In this document: positions 8,804 through 16,728 of the stretch, one piece after another
Layout: each line of letters starts with the position of its first letter
Position numbering within the stretch: position 1 is the stretch's first letter
Assembly: GCA_035373905.1 (NCBI GenBank)
Contig: DAOSOK010000015.1
Coordinates: 51,201 to 115,200, forward strand
Origin: Candidatus Ozemobacteraceae bacterium
Lineage (GTDB): Bacteria; Muiribacteriota; Ozemobacteria; Ozemobacterales; Ozemobacteraceae
DNA length: 64,000 bases
Reading direction: 5' to 3'
Made by a program: the position numbers and the translations under genes
The notes under the pieces: model-generated
Told to the model about the DNA's origin: nothing
The model's database searches: none
Seen by the model: the letters and a program-made list of their open reading frames with translations, nothing else

Positions 8804-8809
8804 AGGGGT

Positions 8810-9754
8810 ATGGAAGGCGCAAAAAACGCTCCCGTGGTCGACGTGCGCTTCTTCGGGGAACTGGAGGATTTCCTTCCGCCCGGGAAGCGCGGCTCCGACC
8901 TGTCCGTCGAACTCGCCGGCTCGCCCGCCGTGAAGGACGTGATAGAGGGGCTGGGAGTCCCGCATCCGGAAATCGACGCCGTCACGATCAACGGCAGGAA
9001 CGCGACGTTCGGAAGCCGCCTCGCACCTGGCGACCGCGTCGAGGTTTTCCCGGACGAGCGCGACGGCGACAGGGGGCGTCAGGGCGGGCTGAAGCCGCCG
9101 TTCGATCCAGCGCGGGGATTCATTCTCGACGTGCATCTCGGCAAACTGGCCCGCTGGCTGAGGTTGCTGGGATTCGATGCAATGTATAGAAATGACTATT
9201 CGGATCACGAGATCGTCGAGACGGCGGCGGCCCGGGGCAGGTTCATCCTGACGTGCGACATCAGGCTGCTCATGCACGGCGCCGTTCGTGGCGGCCGGTG
9301 GATACGGGAGCGACAGCCGCGTCGACAACTCAGGGAAGTCGTTGGACGGCTGTCGCTGAGGAGCCATTTCGCCCCGTTTACGCGCTGCATGCTGTGCAAC
9401 GGTCTGCTGGAGGCCGTTGCGCGAGACGCTGTCCTGGATCGCGTTCCGCCGCGCGCCGCGGAACGATACGACCTGTTCGCCAGATGCGAGGACTGCGGGA
9501 AGGTCTACTGGGAGGGCTCCCACATGGGGGCATGCAGTCTCTCATCGATCTCGCGAGCGTCGGATGATCAGAAGGTCAGACGTCCCGCCGTGGCGAGCGC
9601 ATCGTCGAGACGCTTCTGCGCGGCTTCGGGGCCGCCGGCCAGCGTCGGCTGGATGTTGATGAAGGTCGGATCTTTCAGGCCGATGAAGCCCAGCATCGTC
9701 TTCAGGGTCGGCACGACGAGATCCATCGCTTCGCCGCCGCTTCCGGGGCCGTAA
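8810..9754 (+). CDS. Ubiquitin-like plus Mut7-C RNase-domain protein (likely frameshifted 3' end)
   Basis: Residues about 5-85 form a MoaD/ThiS-like beta-grasp domain (VDVRFFGELEDFLPP ... DAVTINGRNATFGSRLAPGDRVEVFP), as in Ub-Mut7C proteins. The Mut7-C PIN-like RNase domain follows: FILDVHLGKLARWLRLLGFDA, RNDYSDHEIVETAAARGRFILTCD, and two CxxC pairs (CMLCNG, CEDCGKVYWEGSH) that should bind zinc. The start ATG at 8810 has AGGGGT directly before it; the frame is open upstream only by chance. Family members end soon after YWxGSH, but this frame runs 187 bases antisense into azoR. In another frame a stop at 9565-9567 follows GGMQSLIDLASVG, so a one-base error in the G5 run at 9526-9530 is likely. 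Function is inferred to be RNA processing. Confidence 0.8.
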   Translation: MEGAKNAPVVDVRFFGELEDFLPPGKRGSDLSVELAGSPAVKDVIEGLGVPHPEIDAVTINGRNATFGSRLAPGDRVEVFPDERDGDRGRQGGLKPPFDPARGFILDVHLGKLARWLRLLGFDAMYRNDYSDHEIVETAAARGRFILTCDIRLLMHGAVRGGRWIRERQPRRQLREVVGRLSLRSHFAPFTRCMLCNGLLEAVARDAVLDRVPPRAAERYDLFARCEDCGKVYWEGSHMGACSLSSISRASDDQKVRRPAVASASSRRFCAASGPPASVGWMLMKVGSFRPMKPSIVFRVGTTRSIASPPLPGP

Positions 9755-10191
9755 TCTCCGCCGCGTGCCGTGACGACGACGACGCGCTTGTCGCCGGCCA
9801 AACCTTCCACGCCGTTCGCCGTGTATCTGAACAGGTAGCGGGGCTGGAGGATGACATCGAAGTAATGCTTGAGAACGTAGGGGATCCCGAAGTTCCACAT
9901 CGGGCTGTCGATGACGACCACGTCGGCTGCCTTGAACCGCTCGATATGGGCCTCTACCGGTTTCCAGGCGGGCCGGGTCTCTTCGTCGAGTTCCTTTCCG
10001 CTGAGCAGGCGATATTTATTGTTCACGGTATTCAACGTGAGGCGCGGAAGTTCCTCGGCGAACAGATCCAGCGTATCGACCTTGCCGTCGGGATGCTGCC
10101 GGCGAAACTGCTCGACGACGGCGGTTCCGACGCGCTGGGAGAACGAAGCCTCGCCGCGCGGGCTGGCGATGATGTGAAGCAGGGTTTTCAT
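9568..10191 (-). CDS. azoR: FMN-dependent NADH-azoreductase (flavodoxin-like quinone reductase)
   Basis: 207 residues. Matches the AzoR/NQO family: MKTLLHIIASPRGEASFSQRV with the FMN phosphate loop near the N-terminus, the DSPMWNFGIPYVLKHYFD block at about residues 95-112, and VVTARGGDYG at about 140-149. These homodimeric flavoproteins reduce azo compounds and quinones with NADH and often relieve quinone or thiol stress. A strong AGGAGG lies seven bases before the ATG. It is 28 bases downstream of a MarR-type regulator, a common arrangement in which MarR represses azoR until a quinone or electrophile binds. Confidence 0.92.
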   Translation of the reverse strand: MKTLLHIIASPRGEASFSQRVGTAVVEQFRRQHPDGKVDTLDLFAEELPRLTLNTVNNKYRLLSGKELDEETRPAWKPVEAHIERFKAADVVVIDSPMWNFGIPYVLKHYFDVILQPRYLFRYTANGVEGLAGDKRVVVVTARGGDYGPGSGGEAMDLVVPTLKTMLGFIGLKDPTFINIQPTLAGGPEAAQKRLDDALATAGRLTF

Positions 10192-10219
10192 GGTTATCCT
10201 CCTGTCTGGTGATTCTGTT

Positions 10220-10675
10220 TCAATGTGTATCTTGTTTCAGGCCGAGCTTTTTGCACAGGCGGGCGAGCTCGATTTGCTCTTCGGCCGTCAGCACGGACAT
10301 TTCGGAGACAATCAGTTCCGCATGGGGCGGCAGCAGCCGCTCGATCAGATCGCGCCCCTGCCGGGTCAGGGCGACCCTCTTCACGCGCCGGTCATTCAGG
10401 CCGGATCGGCGCTCGACCAGGCCGTCGCGCTCGAGATTGTCGATGACGAGCGTCAGGTTGCCGGCGGTCTTGAGGATCTTGCGCCCGAGCTCGCCGGGAC
10501 TCAGGGGACCGAGATGATACAGCGCTTCGAGAACGCCGAATCGGCTTTCCGTCAGCCCGGCCGTCGATATGACCTCCCGCGTGCGCCTCGACACCGCGTC
10601 GGCCGCCCGCAACAGTTTGATGAAAGCGTCGAGCGCCCGCGTCTCTTCACGCGTTCCCCTGTAGTGCGTACCCAT
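10220..10675 (-). CDS. MarR-family transcriptional regulator
   Basis: 151 residues with the MarR winged-helix layout: helix 1 near residues 12-35, TESRFGVLEALYHLGPLSPGELG leading to the recognition helix TAGNLTLVIDNLERDGLVERR, then the wing GLNDRRVKRVALTRQGRDLIERL. The DxRxxxVxLTxxG wing is diagnostic. AAGGAG lies seven bases before the ATG. The promoter is overlapped by a 9-bp inverted repeat, so autoregulation of the marR-azoR operon is likely. No cysteine in the N-terminal half clearly marks an oxidant sensor. The inducer is unknown; the azoR neighbour suggests quinones. Confidence 0.9.
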   Translation of the reverse strand: MGTHYRGTREETRALDAFIKLLRAADAVSRRTREVISTAGLTESRFGVLEALYHLGPLSPGELGRKILKTAGNLTLVIDNLERDGLVERRSGLNDRRVKRVALTRQGRDLIERLLPPHAELIVSEMSVLTAEEQIELARLCKKLGLKQDTH

Positions 10676-10685
10676 CGCGAAACTC

Positions 10686-10723
10686 CTTTAATATCAAAAT
10701 ATTCAATATTAAAGTTATGTCAA
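10686..10723 (-). promoter_or_regulatory. Promoter and probable MarR operator of the marR-azoR operon
   Basis: On the minus strand a perfect TTGACA (10723-10718) is followed after 16 bases by TATTTT (10701-10696). An inverted repeat, CTTTAATAT at 10686-10694 and ATATTAAAG at 10706-10714, overlaps the spacer and the -10 region. The AT-rich palindrome stands out in otherwise GC-rich DNA and is placed where a bound dimer would block RNA polymerase. Confidence 0.65.
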
Positions 10724-10745
10724 GGGAATTCGTATCCGACCGCTG

Positions 10746-10782
10746 AAAACGCGCATCGCCGCCGGTCGAATTCCGGCGGCGA
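10746..10782 (-). terminator. Rho-independent terminator-like hairpin after the gene at 10809-11750
   Basis: A perfect 10-bp stem (TCGCCGCCGG / CCGGCGGCGA) with a 7-base loop at 10756-10782. On the minus strand it is followed by TGCGCGTTTT. The T tract is short and displaced, so termination strength is uncertain. Confidence 0.5.
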
Positions 10783-10808
10783 CGCTCGCTCGAACGTTTC
10801 TTCGGGGG

Positions 10809-11750
10809 TCAGTTCGAGTTCGTGACGACGATGCCCGTTACCTGGGTCGTGGAAACCGTCTCGATTTCGAGTTCGGTTCCGGCGGGAAGAACCGCATCCT
10901 GACCCTTCACGAAAGCGCCCCCGACGAGGCCGACCGGCCCCATCGCGAGATACCCGAGCACCGACGCGCCGGCAGCCATGCCCAGTTTCTTCCGGTCGAG
11001 TTCGCTGCGGGCGAAACCGGTGATCTTCACCGGAATTCCCGTCGAGTCGATGCCGGGAATGTCATTCACCAGCAGTTTGATGAAGCCCGAACGGCCGAAC
11101 CGGCCTCCGCGCCGCACTTTCTCGACTTCGCCGACGACGGGGGCGCCGCGGCTGACGACCAGGACGGAGCGGTCGATAACCAGGTCTCCGGCGAGGGCCA
11201 GCGATACCGGGTCGCCTTCCTTCACGGTCGCGCTCGAGATGGGGGCGGTGAGCTTGACGCGAAACACCGTTCCGGCGGGGATTTTCACCGGGTGCAGCGA
11301 GATGATGCCGCTGTCGAGCGTCATCTGCATGAGTTGTTCCACGCGGAACGCAAGGGGTTCGGATGACGTCCGCCCCGCGATCGACGTATCGAGCGCCTTG
11401 ATCCGCTCGGCGAGCTTGCCGCCGCGCGTCTCCTGAAACACCTTCCACTCGAGGAAGTTGAGCTTCATGTCGAGCGAGGGCGTGCCTTCCGAGCCCTTGA
11501 ACACCAGGGAGACCAGGTTCGCCGCCCGGTGAGCGGCCGAGCGGCCCATGCGACGGCCGAGCAGATCGGTTTCGAGCTTGCCGAGGCGAGTTGCGGCGTC
11601 GCCGGCCTGGACTTCGCCGTACACGTAGCGTTCGAGCCGTTCGATGCTGCGCGTTTCGACCGTCGCCGCCGTTTCGGCCGCCATGCCGGGCATCAGCGAT
11701 GCGACAAACACCAGCAGAACGATCAGAATCTTTGAAACAGATTGAGGCAT
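10809..11750 (-). CDS. Secreted protein of unknown function (cell-envelope, beta-rich C-terminus)
   Basis: About 313 residues from the ATG at 11750 (GGAGG eight bases upstream), which gives a signal peptide MPQSVSKILIVLLVFVASLMPGMAAETA; the frame is open further upstream without one. Residues about 30-120 are charged and helical (SIERLERYVYGEVQAGDAATRLGKLE). Residues about 155-230 hold a beta domain with IPAGTVFRVKLTAPISS and KEGDPVSLALAGDLV, reminiscent of envelope proteins with a GTxFxVxLxxxISSxTxxxGD pattern. A short hydrophobic glycine-rich segment (LGYLAMGPVGLVGGAFV) lies near the C-terminus. I cannot name a function. Confidence 0.75.
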   Translation of the reverse strand: MPQSVSKILIVLLVFVASLMPGMAAETAATVETRSIERLERYVYGEVQAGDAATRLGKLETDLLGRRMGRSAAHRAANLVSLVFKGSEGTPSLDMKLNFLEWKVFQETRGGKLAERIKALDTSIAGRTSSEPLAFRVEQLMQMTLDSGIISLHPVKIPAGTVFRVKLTAPISSATVKEGDPVSLALAGDLVIDRSVLVVSRGAPVVGEVEKVRRGGRFGRSGFIKLLVNDIPGIDSTGIPVKITGFARSELDRKKLGMAAGASVLGYLAMGPVGLVGGAFVKGQDAVLPAGTELEIETVSTTQVTGIVVTNSN

Positions 11751-12011
11751 GCTGCAGACCTCCGCAGAGTAGAGGGGCTGTGCTCGGGCTGCGCGCAAGC
11801 TGCCCGGACCCGGCACGTGCGAACCACGTCCGGCGGCCCCAAGGATATCAGGAATCGTGCCGCGCCGCCACCCCGGGAAATCTGTCCCGCAATGCCAAGG
11901 CAAGCTGTCGAATTCCGCAGAATGAACGCCGTTCGTCAGCCCCGAATTTGTCGAAAGGCGAAAGACACTCGTGCTTCGACAGGCGCGGCACGAACGGGAG
12001 CGAAACTGCCC
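11751..12011. repeat. Intergenic spacer with extended -10 promoter and a decayed inverted repeat
   Basis: On the minus strand TGATATCCT (11850-11842) is a plausible extended -10 for the gene starting at 11750. At about 11942-11997 the sequence (GAATTTGTCGAAAGGCG ... GTGCTTCGACAGGC ... CACGAACGG) is a degenerate copy of the CGAAC/CTTCGACAAGCTCAG inverted repeat that is well preserved at 34981-35044. I see no gene here. Confidence 0.45.
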
Positions 12012-13001
12012 TTACGGGGCTTTCGGGGTTCTGCCGCGTTTTCCCGTCGCAGACTTGTCGCCGCCCTTTTCTTTCTTTCCGGCCTTTGGAAGCAGGCCGG
12101 ACGGGGCTGGGCGGTTTCCGTGAACGATCATGATGTCGCGCCCGCCGAGCGGTTCTTCTGCGAGCATCCGGCTGAACGCCAGGAACAGGCCGGCTTCCTG
12201 CTGAAGCACTCGGACGTCCCGGCGCGCCGTCGGGGCGAGAAGTGCTTCGATATACGCCACCTGCCCTTCGCCGAGGCCCTGCGCCGCCTCCTCGATGTTT
12301 TCCGTGAATCTGACGACCGGCCGGCTGAACCGGTCGGGGCCGGGAACCAGCCCTTCCTGAAACAGCAGTTCGCCGGTTTCGGAGAAAAAGCGAGGGAAGA
12401 GCGACGGCTCGAACGCCGTGCGACGCAGATCGATGATGACGCGCCTGAGCGCCTCGCCGGTAGCCGATGCCGTATCCGCCGCCAGCTCGGTTGCCGATGC
12501 GATCGAGGTCCACGAAGCCAGAAACGCTTTCGGTTCCTGCGGTCGCGGCCGCAGCGCCGCCAGATACAAGGCCGTCCGCAGGCTCATCTTGCCCGCGAAG
12601 GGCAACTCCATACGGCATCTGACGAGGCCGGTCATGTCTGGGTCGTAGAACACCGGGTCGGTTTCGAGGAGCACCTGACCCAGCCGTTCCTTGAGAGCCG
12701 CGTTTCCGGCGATGGCGGACCTGACGGTCAACCCCTCCATCAGAGGAACGTCGAGGACCGCCGCGTAGGCATGGTGCATCGCATCCATCCAGGCGCGCGC
12801 CTTTTCCTCCTCCTGGGACGTCGTCGGTTCCCAGGGTTGTCCGGCGATACCCCATGCCGTCACGGCCTGGCGGCCGAAATCCACCGTCATCGTCGACACG
12901 GCAGGCAGATCGAGCGCTTCCGCCCCGGCGCTCCAGAGAAAACAAAGCGCCAGCAGGATGCCGGCGCAGCGTAGTATGCGCTTAGATATATATCGCGTCA
13001 T
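12012..13001 (-). CDS. Secreted protein of unknown function
   Basis: 329 residues with a signal peptide (MTRYISKRILRCAGILLALCFLWSAGAEA). The mature part begins LDLPAVSTMTVDFGRQAVTAWG and contains EEEKARAWMDAMHHAYAAVLDVPLMEGLTVR, a layout recalling LPP20/FlgT-type envelope proteins (one strand with VxAxG followed by a long A-rich helix). This resemblance is weak and I do not assign the family. The C-terminus is Lys/Gly-rich and low complexity. It begins 13 bases after the PorV-like gene stop and is co-transcribed with it, so a role at the outer membrane is inferred. Confidence 0.75.
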   Translation of the reverse strand: MTRYISKRILRCAGILLALCFLWSAGAEALDLPAVSTMTVDFGRQAVTAWGIAGQPWEPTTSQEEEKARAWMDAMHHAYAAVLDVPLMEGLTVRSAIAGNAALKERLGQVLLETDPVFYDPDMTGLVRCRMELPFAGKMSLRTALYLAALRPRPQEPKAFLASWTSIASATELAADTASATGEALRRVIIDLRRTAFEPSLFPRFFSETGELLFQEGLVPGPDRFSRPVVRFTENIEEAAQGLGEGQVAYIEALLAPTARRDVRVLQQEAGLFLAFSRMLAEEPLGGRDIMIVHGNRPAPSGLLPKAGKKEKGGDKSATGKRGRTPKAP

Positions 13002-13014
13002 GCCGCCCCTTCCG

Positions 13015-14004
13015 TCAGTCGAAGGTCATGTGGCCGCCCACATAATGCTCCTGGACGACGTCGCCGGCGTAATACGCGTAGTCGAGACGAACGTTGGGCA
13101 GCACGTGCATGCCGAATCCCACGGTCAGGGTGCCGTTCCACGAGCCGACGCGCATGGTCAGGTCGTTCTCGATGAACTTCTTTTCGACGCCGACCCGGTA
13201 CTGCTGTTCGTTCGTGCGATCGGAGTTCGTGATGTTCGTGGCGTCGGCCGAAACGATCGTTCCCTTGGTGAGCGTCAGAGAGCCGCCGAGGTTGAGACTC
13301 ACGCCGTCGCGATTGTTGCCCACGCCGTCGACGCGCTGGACGAGGTTGTCGACCGTGAGACCGCCCGTGATGCGGTCGTTGTAGTGATACATGAAGCCGA
13401 GCCCCATCGACTGGGTATCGCGCTTGGCATGCGTGCCGAGCGTCTTGATCCAGCGGTCCGCCGCCGTCGCGCGAAGCTTGATGCCGCCGTACAGCTGCTC
13501 GCGGGCCAGCATCCGCCGGGCGATCGGGAAACGCGTTCCGAAGCCGATCTGCAGGTCCTCGACCTCGCGCTTGACGCCGAGAAACTCGCCGCCGACACGC
13601 TGGCCAAAGCCCACGTCGCGGTTGTCCTGCGAATAGGCCACGCCGTAGCTGTATTTCGGACGGCGGGCGACCGGTTCTTCGAGGACGTTGTGTTCGAGAT
13701 AATCCGTGATGGAGAAGGTGTCCTTCTCGTCGTCCTCGTAGATGTGGCCGGTGAAGGCGACCGACGTCCAGTTGAAGTCGTCGCGTTCGTTCACCTTCAT
13801 CTGGAACGATGCCTCGCGGCCCTGGATCTGCGACAGGCCGGCGGGGTTGTAGTAGGCCGCCGATTCGTCGTCGGACACGCCGAGGAAAGCTCCGCCCATG
13901 CCGCGTGCGCGCGCGGACTGCGCCGAAGCGGGAGCCGCGAAGGCGCAGAGCAGCATCATACAGAGGATCATCGCCGTCAGGCGGATGGTTGCGTGTTGTT
14001 TCAT
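13015..14004 (-). CDS. PorV/UPF0164-like outer-membrane beta-barrel protein
   Basis: 329 residues. A signal peptide (MKQHATIRLTAMILCMMLLCAFAAPASAQ) precedes ARARGMGGAFLGVSDDESAAYYNPAGLSQI, the hallmark N-terminal block of UPF0164/PorV/FadL-like barrels (GMGGAfxgvaddxsAxyyNPAGLa). Alternating hydrophobic strands continue to the end (YAYYAGDVVQEHYVGGHMTFD). In other phyla PorV-like barrels shuttle or anchor exported proteins; here the role is unknown. A good AGGAGG precedes the start. The next gene begins 13 bases downstream. Confidence 0.85.
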   Translation of the reverse strand: MKQHATIRLTAMILCMMLLCAFAAPASAQSARARGMGGAFLGVSDDESAAYYNPAGLSQIQGREASFQMKVNERDDFNWTSVAFTGHIYEDDEKDTFSITDYLEHNVLEEPVARRPKYSYGVAYSQDNRDVGFGQRVGGEFLGVKREVEDLQIGFGTRFPIARRMLAREQLYGGIKLRATAADRWIKTLGTHAKRDTQSMGLGFMYHYNDRITGGLTVDNLVQRVDGVGNNRDGVSLNLGGSLTLTKGTIVSADATNITNSDRTNEQQYRVGVEKKFIENDLTMRVGSWNGTLTVGFGMHVLPNVRLDYAYYAGDVVQEHYVGGHMTFD

Positions 14005-14260
14005 GAGCTACCTCCTCAGGCAGGTCGGGTGCGGAAACGCCTCTTGATACATGACACCTCGTCTCTTTCTTCGTCACATTCGTGAAAAAAAATGAGGGTC
14101 TATCTGTTTTTCATCACGAGATCGGCGCCCTATCCCGAGTGATTTTGTTGTTTCGCGGCGGAAAGGTCTCTATGGCTCTGCGGGATGCGGCCTTGGGGGG
14201 CGATGATTCGCGCGTGATCCTGGCGGGCGCGGGCAGAACGCCGGGCGGCCGCCGGCCGGC
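14005..14260. other. Intergenic region without a recognised gene
   Basis: This 256-base gap separates two minus-strand genes. It contains the ribosome binding site (AGGAGG) of the PorV-like gene and an AT-richer stretch around 14050-14120, where its promoter probably lies. A GC-rich palindrome near 14240-14262 has no T tract. I see no coding potential. Confidence 0.4.
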
Positions 14261-15508
14261 TCAATCGCCGGTCGCGGGCGGGGCCTTGCGGATCGGCATG
14301 AAGCCGGTCGGCATGTCGGACGTCTTCTTCAGCGGCTGGAACGAGCCGCCGGTCGGGGCGGTCGTTCCGGTCTTCGCGGTTCCCGTGGCCGGCGCAGCCT
14401 TGCGGATCGGCAGGAAGCCGTCCGTCGACGTCGAGCCATCGGCAGGGCCGTTCTTCGCCGGCTTCGGCGGCGCGACAACGGGCTTTTTCACGGGCGCGGA
14501 AACGTCGTCTGGCAGGATCAGCGCGGGAGGCTGCGTCTGCGGGGTCGGGGGCCTGACGGCCGGCGGTTCGGCCAGAATCGCGGGCCCCTTTCCGGTTGTC
14601 CCGGTGGCGGTCGCCGGTTTTTCCCGTCCGTAGACGAAGGGAATCATCGCATACTCGATCTCGCCACGGTAGGGCTCGGATCGGTAGGCCTTGAGAAGTT
14701 CGTATTGCCTGCGATCGGCATCCTCGGAATCCCCCGGCACGATCATGTCGATTACGGGCGGATCGCCGTAGGTGTCCCAGCCGCCGCCGAAATCCTTCGG
14801 CGTCGCGAACGCCTTCACGTCCATGTTCAGGAGACGGTTCGGAGAAACGACCCGCGAGAACCCCATGGCGAGACACTGGAAGCCCCAGTCGGGCCCCGGT
14901 TTTGCGCCGAGCAGTTCCTTGCTGATTCTGACGATGATCCGGTCGCGCTGCACCTGCACGTAGTCGGGCAGGATGATATCGGGCACCATATCCTGAAACC
15001 CGATCTCGTCTGTTTTATCCTTAATGATATTATATGCATAGAACTGCGAGAGAGGGGTGACGAGCACCACCTTTTCCCACCCCATTCCGTCGGAGAACAG
15101 CAGGTCGCGTCCCGGAAGCGCCTTGTTCCAACCCGAACCGCGCTTGCGGTCGGTGTCGATGTAGATGTCGAAAGAGTTCACGACGAACCCCTGTTCCTCG
15201 CCGTCCCCGCGACGGCCGGATTGGAGCGCGGTCTTGATGTATTCGCGCATCTGAATCGAAAAGACGACCACGTCGCCCTCTTCGTAAACGGTGAATCGTT
15301 TCAGGTCGAACGTTCCGCGCCGGATACTCTTGTCGAGGGGATACGTGTAATACCCGGGCCCGCGGTCGTCGGCGACCGGGTCGCGTACGTCGATCAGGGG
15401 CGAACTCTCCCCGTAGTAGTTCACCGGCGGCTGTGACGCCGCGGCCCCACCTGGTGCGATGCCGACCGCAACCGCGAACAGGGCCGTGAGCAGGAAACGG
15501 CGCATCAT
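14261..15508 (-). CDS. Exported glucodextranase-C/DOMON-like carbohydrate-binding protein
   Basis: 415 residues with a signal peptide (MMRRFLLTALFAVAVGIAPGGAAAS). Residues about 45-260 match the C-terminal module of glucodextranases and related S-layer-associated proteins: GPGYYTYPLDKSIRRGTFDL, FTVYEEGDVVVFSIQM, NSFDIYIDTDRKRGSGWNKALPGRD, GWEKVVLVTP. In other proteins this domain binds polysaccharide. The C-terminal 140 residues are Pro/Ala/Thr-rich linker ending in two copies of a short motif, DGFLPIRKAAPATGT and TGFMPIRKAPPATGD, with a related SFQPLKK between them. The start is one base after the preceding lipoprotein stop, so it is in the operon headed by the SLH porin at 19059. Confidence 0.75.
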   Translation of the reverse strand: MMRRFLLTALFAVAVGIAPGGAAASQPPVNYYGESSPLIDVRDPVADDRGPGYYTYPLDKSIRRGTFDLKRFTVYEEGDVVVFSIQMREYIKTALQSGRRGDGEEQGFVVNSFDIYIDTDRKRGSGWNKALPGRDLLFSDGMGWEKVVLVTPLSQFYAYNIIKDKTDEIGFQDMVPDIILPDYVQVQRDRIIVRISKELLGAKPGPDWGFQCLAMGFSRVVSPNRLLNMDVKAFATPKDFGGGWDTYGDPPVIDMIVPGDSEDADRRQYELLKAYRSEPYRGEIEYAMIPFVYGREKPATATGTTGKGPAILAEPPAVRPPTPQTQPPALILPDDVSAPVKKPVVAPPKPAKNGPADGSTSTDGFLPIRKAAPATGTAKTGTTAPTGGSFQPLKKTSDMPTGFMPIRKAPPATGD

Positions 15509-15509
15509 C

Positions 15510-16718
15510 TCACTTCACCAGCAGGATCGAATACTGGGAGTCGCCCGACTCCTCGTAGGGATCGCGGACCTGCGACGTCGCGGTGACGTTGAACGCATAC
15601 TTGTGATACCCCGGGGCGACGCCCGTCTTTACGAGCGTGTAGACGCCGTCGCCGGCCGTCGCGTCGCCGTGGGTGCCGTCGTCGTAGAGCGACTGCGGCT
15701 GCCAGTTGGTGAAGTCGGCGACGACGGTCGGATTCGTGACCGTCTGGAAGTCGGACTTGATCAGCATGAACGTCGCCTCGCCGGCCGCCTTGGCCGACAG
15801 AGTGACGGTCGGTACCTCGTAGATCGGCGTCGTGCTCAGGTCGACCGGGATGACCCTGATATGGAAGCTCGGGCTGCGGAACGCGAGATACTCGCGGCCG
15901 TTGCCTTCCATCGGGATCGAAAAATATCCATCACTATTTACATTCATCTTCCGGGCGCCCATCTTGGTGCCCAGGACGACTTCGGAGTAGTTCACGCCGG
16001 TCAGCGACGAGGAAACGTAGCCGCGGGCGAGCTTCATCGCCGGTTCCGGAACGATGATCTCGGAGTTGCCGATGCGCTCGTTTTCGTGGTGCGGGTCCTT
16101 CTTCGCGTCGCGCTCCTTGATCTCGTCCTTGTCTTCATCATCGGAATCCTCGGGGGCCTTCCCCGTATAGAGCAGCGTATACAACTGTGACCCCGTCGGC
16201 AGATTCCGCAGACGCAGCGTGTAGATGCCGTCTCCGGCATACTTGTCGCCGCCCGAACCGTCGTCGGTCATCGCGACGGTGTCGGTCGCCCATTTCGGGT
16301 TGATGCTCTTGATCTTGAAATTCGTCGCGCCCGGGAAATCGACGGTCGTGGCGATCCACTTCGCCTCGCCGGTGATCTTTTCCGACAGGCTGATGTCTGA
16401 TGCCGTCACGGTTTCCTCGAGGATGGCGTCCACCCAGATGAAATCGACGTCGAAATTCGCTCCGCGGGCCACGAGCAGATACCGGCCCGCCCGGGTGAAC
16501 TCGAGTTTATACTCGCCCTTCTCGTTCACGTAGGATTTCACGTTGGGGTTCCCGGCAACCGTGACCCGGATGCCGAGGGGCGTCTGGCCGGCCGGCACGA
16601 CCACCTTGCCTTTCACCGTCGCGACGGGAATGACCAGCGCCTCCTGGATGCAGCCGGTCGAAAGCATCGCCGCCGCCAGGAGCAGGAAAAACAGAAGTGC
16701 ACGTGCTCGTCGTTTCAT
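15510..16718 (-). CDS. Lipoprotein with carboxypeptidase-regulatory-like and choice-of-anchor-X-like repeats
   Basis: About 402 residues from the ATG at 16718; the frame is open upstream, but only this start gives a lipoprotein signal, MKRRARALLFFLLLAAAMLSTGC, with lipobox STGC (Cys 23). Residues about 35-85 form a CarboxypepD_reg-like beta-sandwich (VKGKVVVPAGQTPLGIRVTV ... YLLVARG). Two later segments share the pattern DDGSGGDKYAGDGIYTL and DDGTHGDATAGDGVYTL, probable calcium-binding loops of choice-of-anchor-X-type domains. The protein should sit in a membrane leaflet facing the periplasm. The start is ten bases after the SLH porin stop. Confidence 0.75.
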   Translation of the reverse strand: MKRRARALLFFLLLAAAMLSTGCIQEALVIPVATVKGKVVVPAGQTPLGIRVTVAGNPNVKSYVNEKGEYKLEFTRAGRYLLVARGANFDVDFIWVDAILEETVTASDISLSEKITGEAKWIATTVDFPGATNFKIKSINPKWATDTVAMTDDGSGGDKYAGDGIYTLRLRNLPTGSQLYTLLYTGKAPEDSDDEDKDEIKERDAKKDPHHENERIGNSEIIVPEPAMKLARGYVSSSLTGVNYSEVVLGTKMGARKMNVNSDGYFSIPMEGNGREYLAFRSPSFHIRVIPVDLSTTPIYEVPTVTLSAKAAGEATFMLIKSDFQTVTNPTVVADFTNWQPQSLYDDGTHGDATAGDGVYTLVKTGVAPGYHKYAFNVTATSQVRDPYEESGDSQYSILLVK

Positions 16719-16728
16719 CGTTCGTTTC

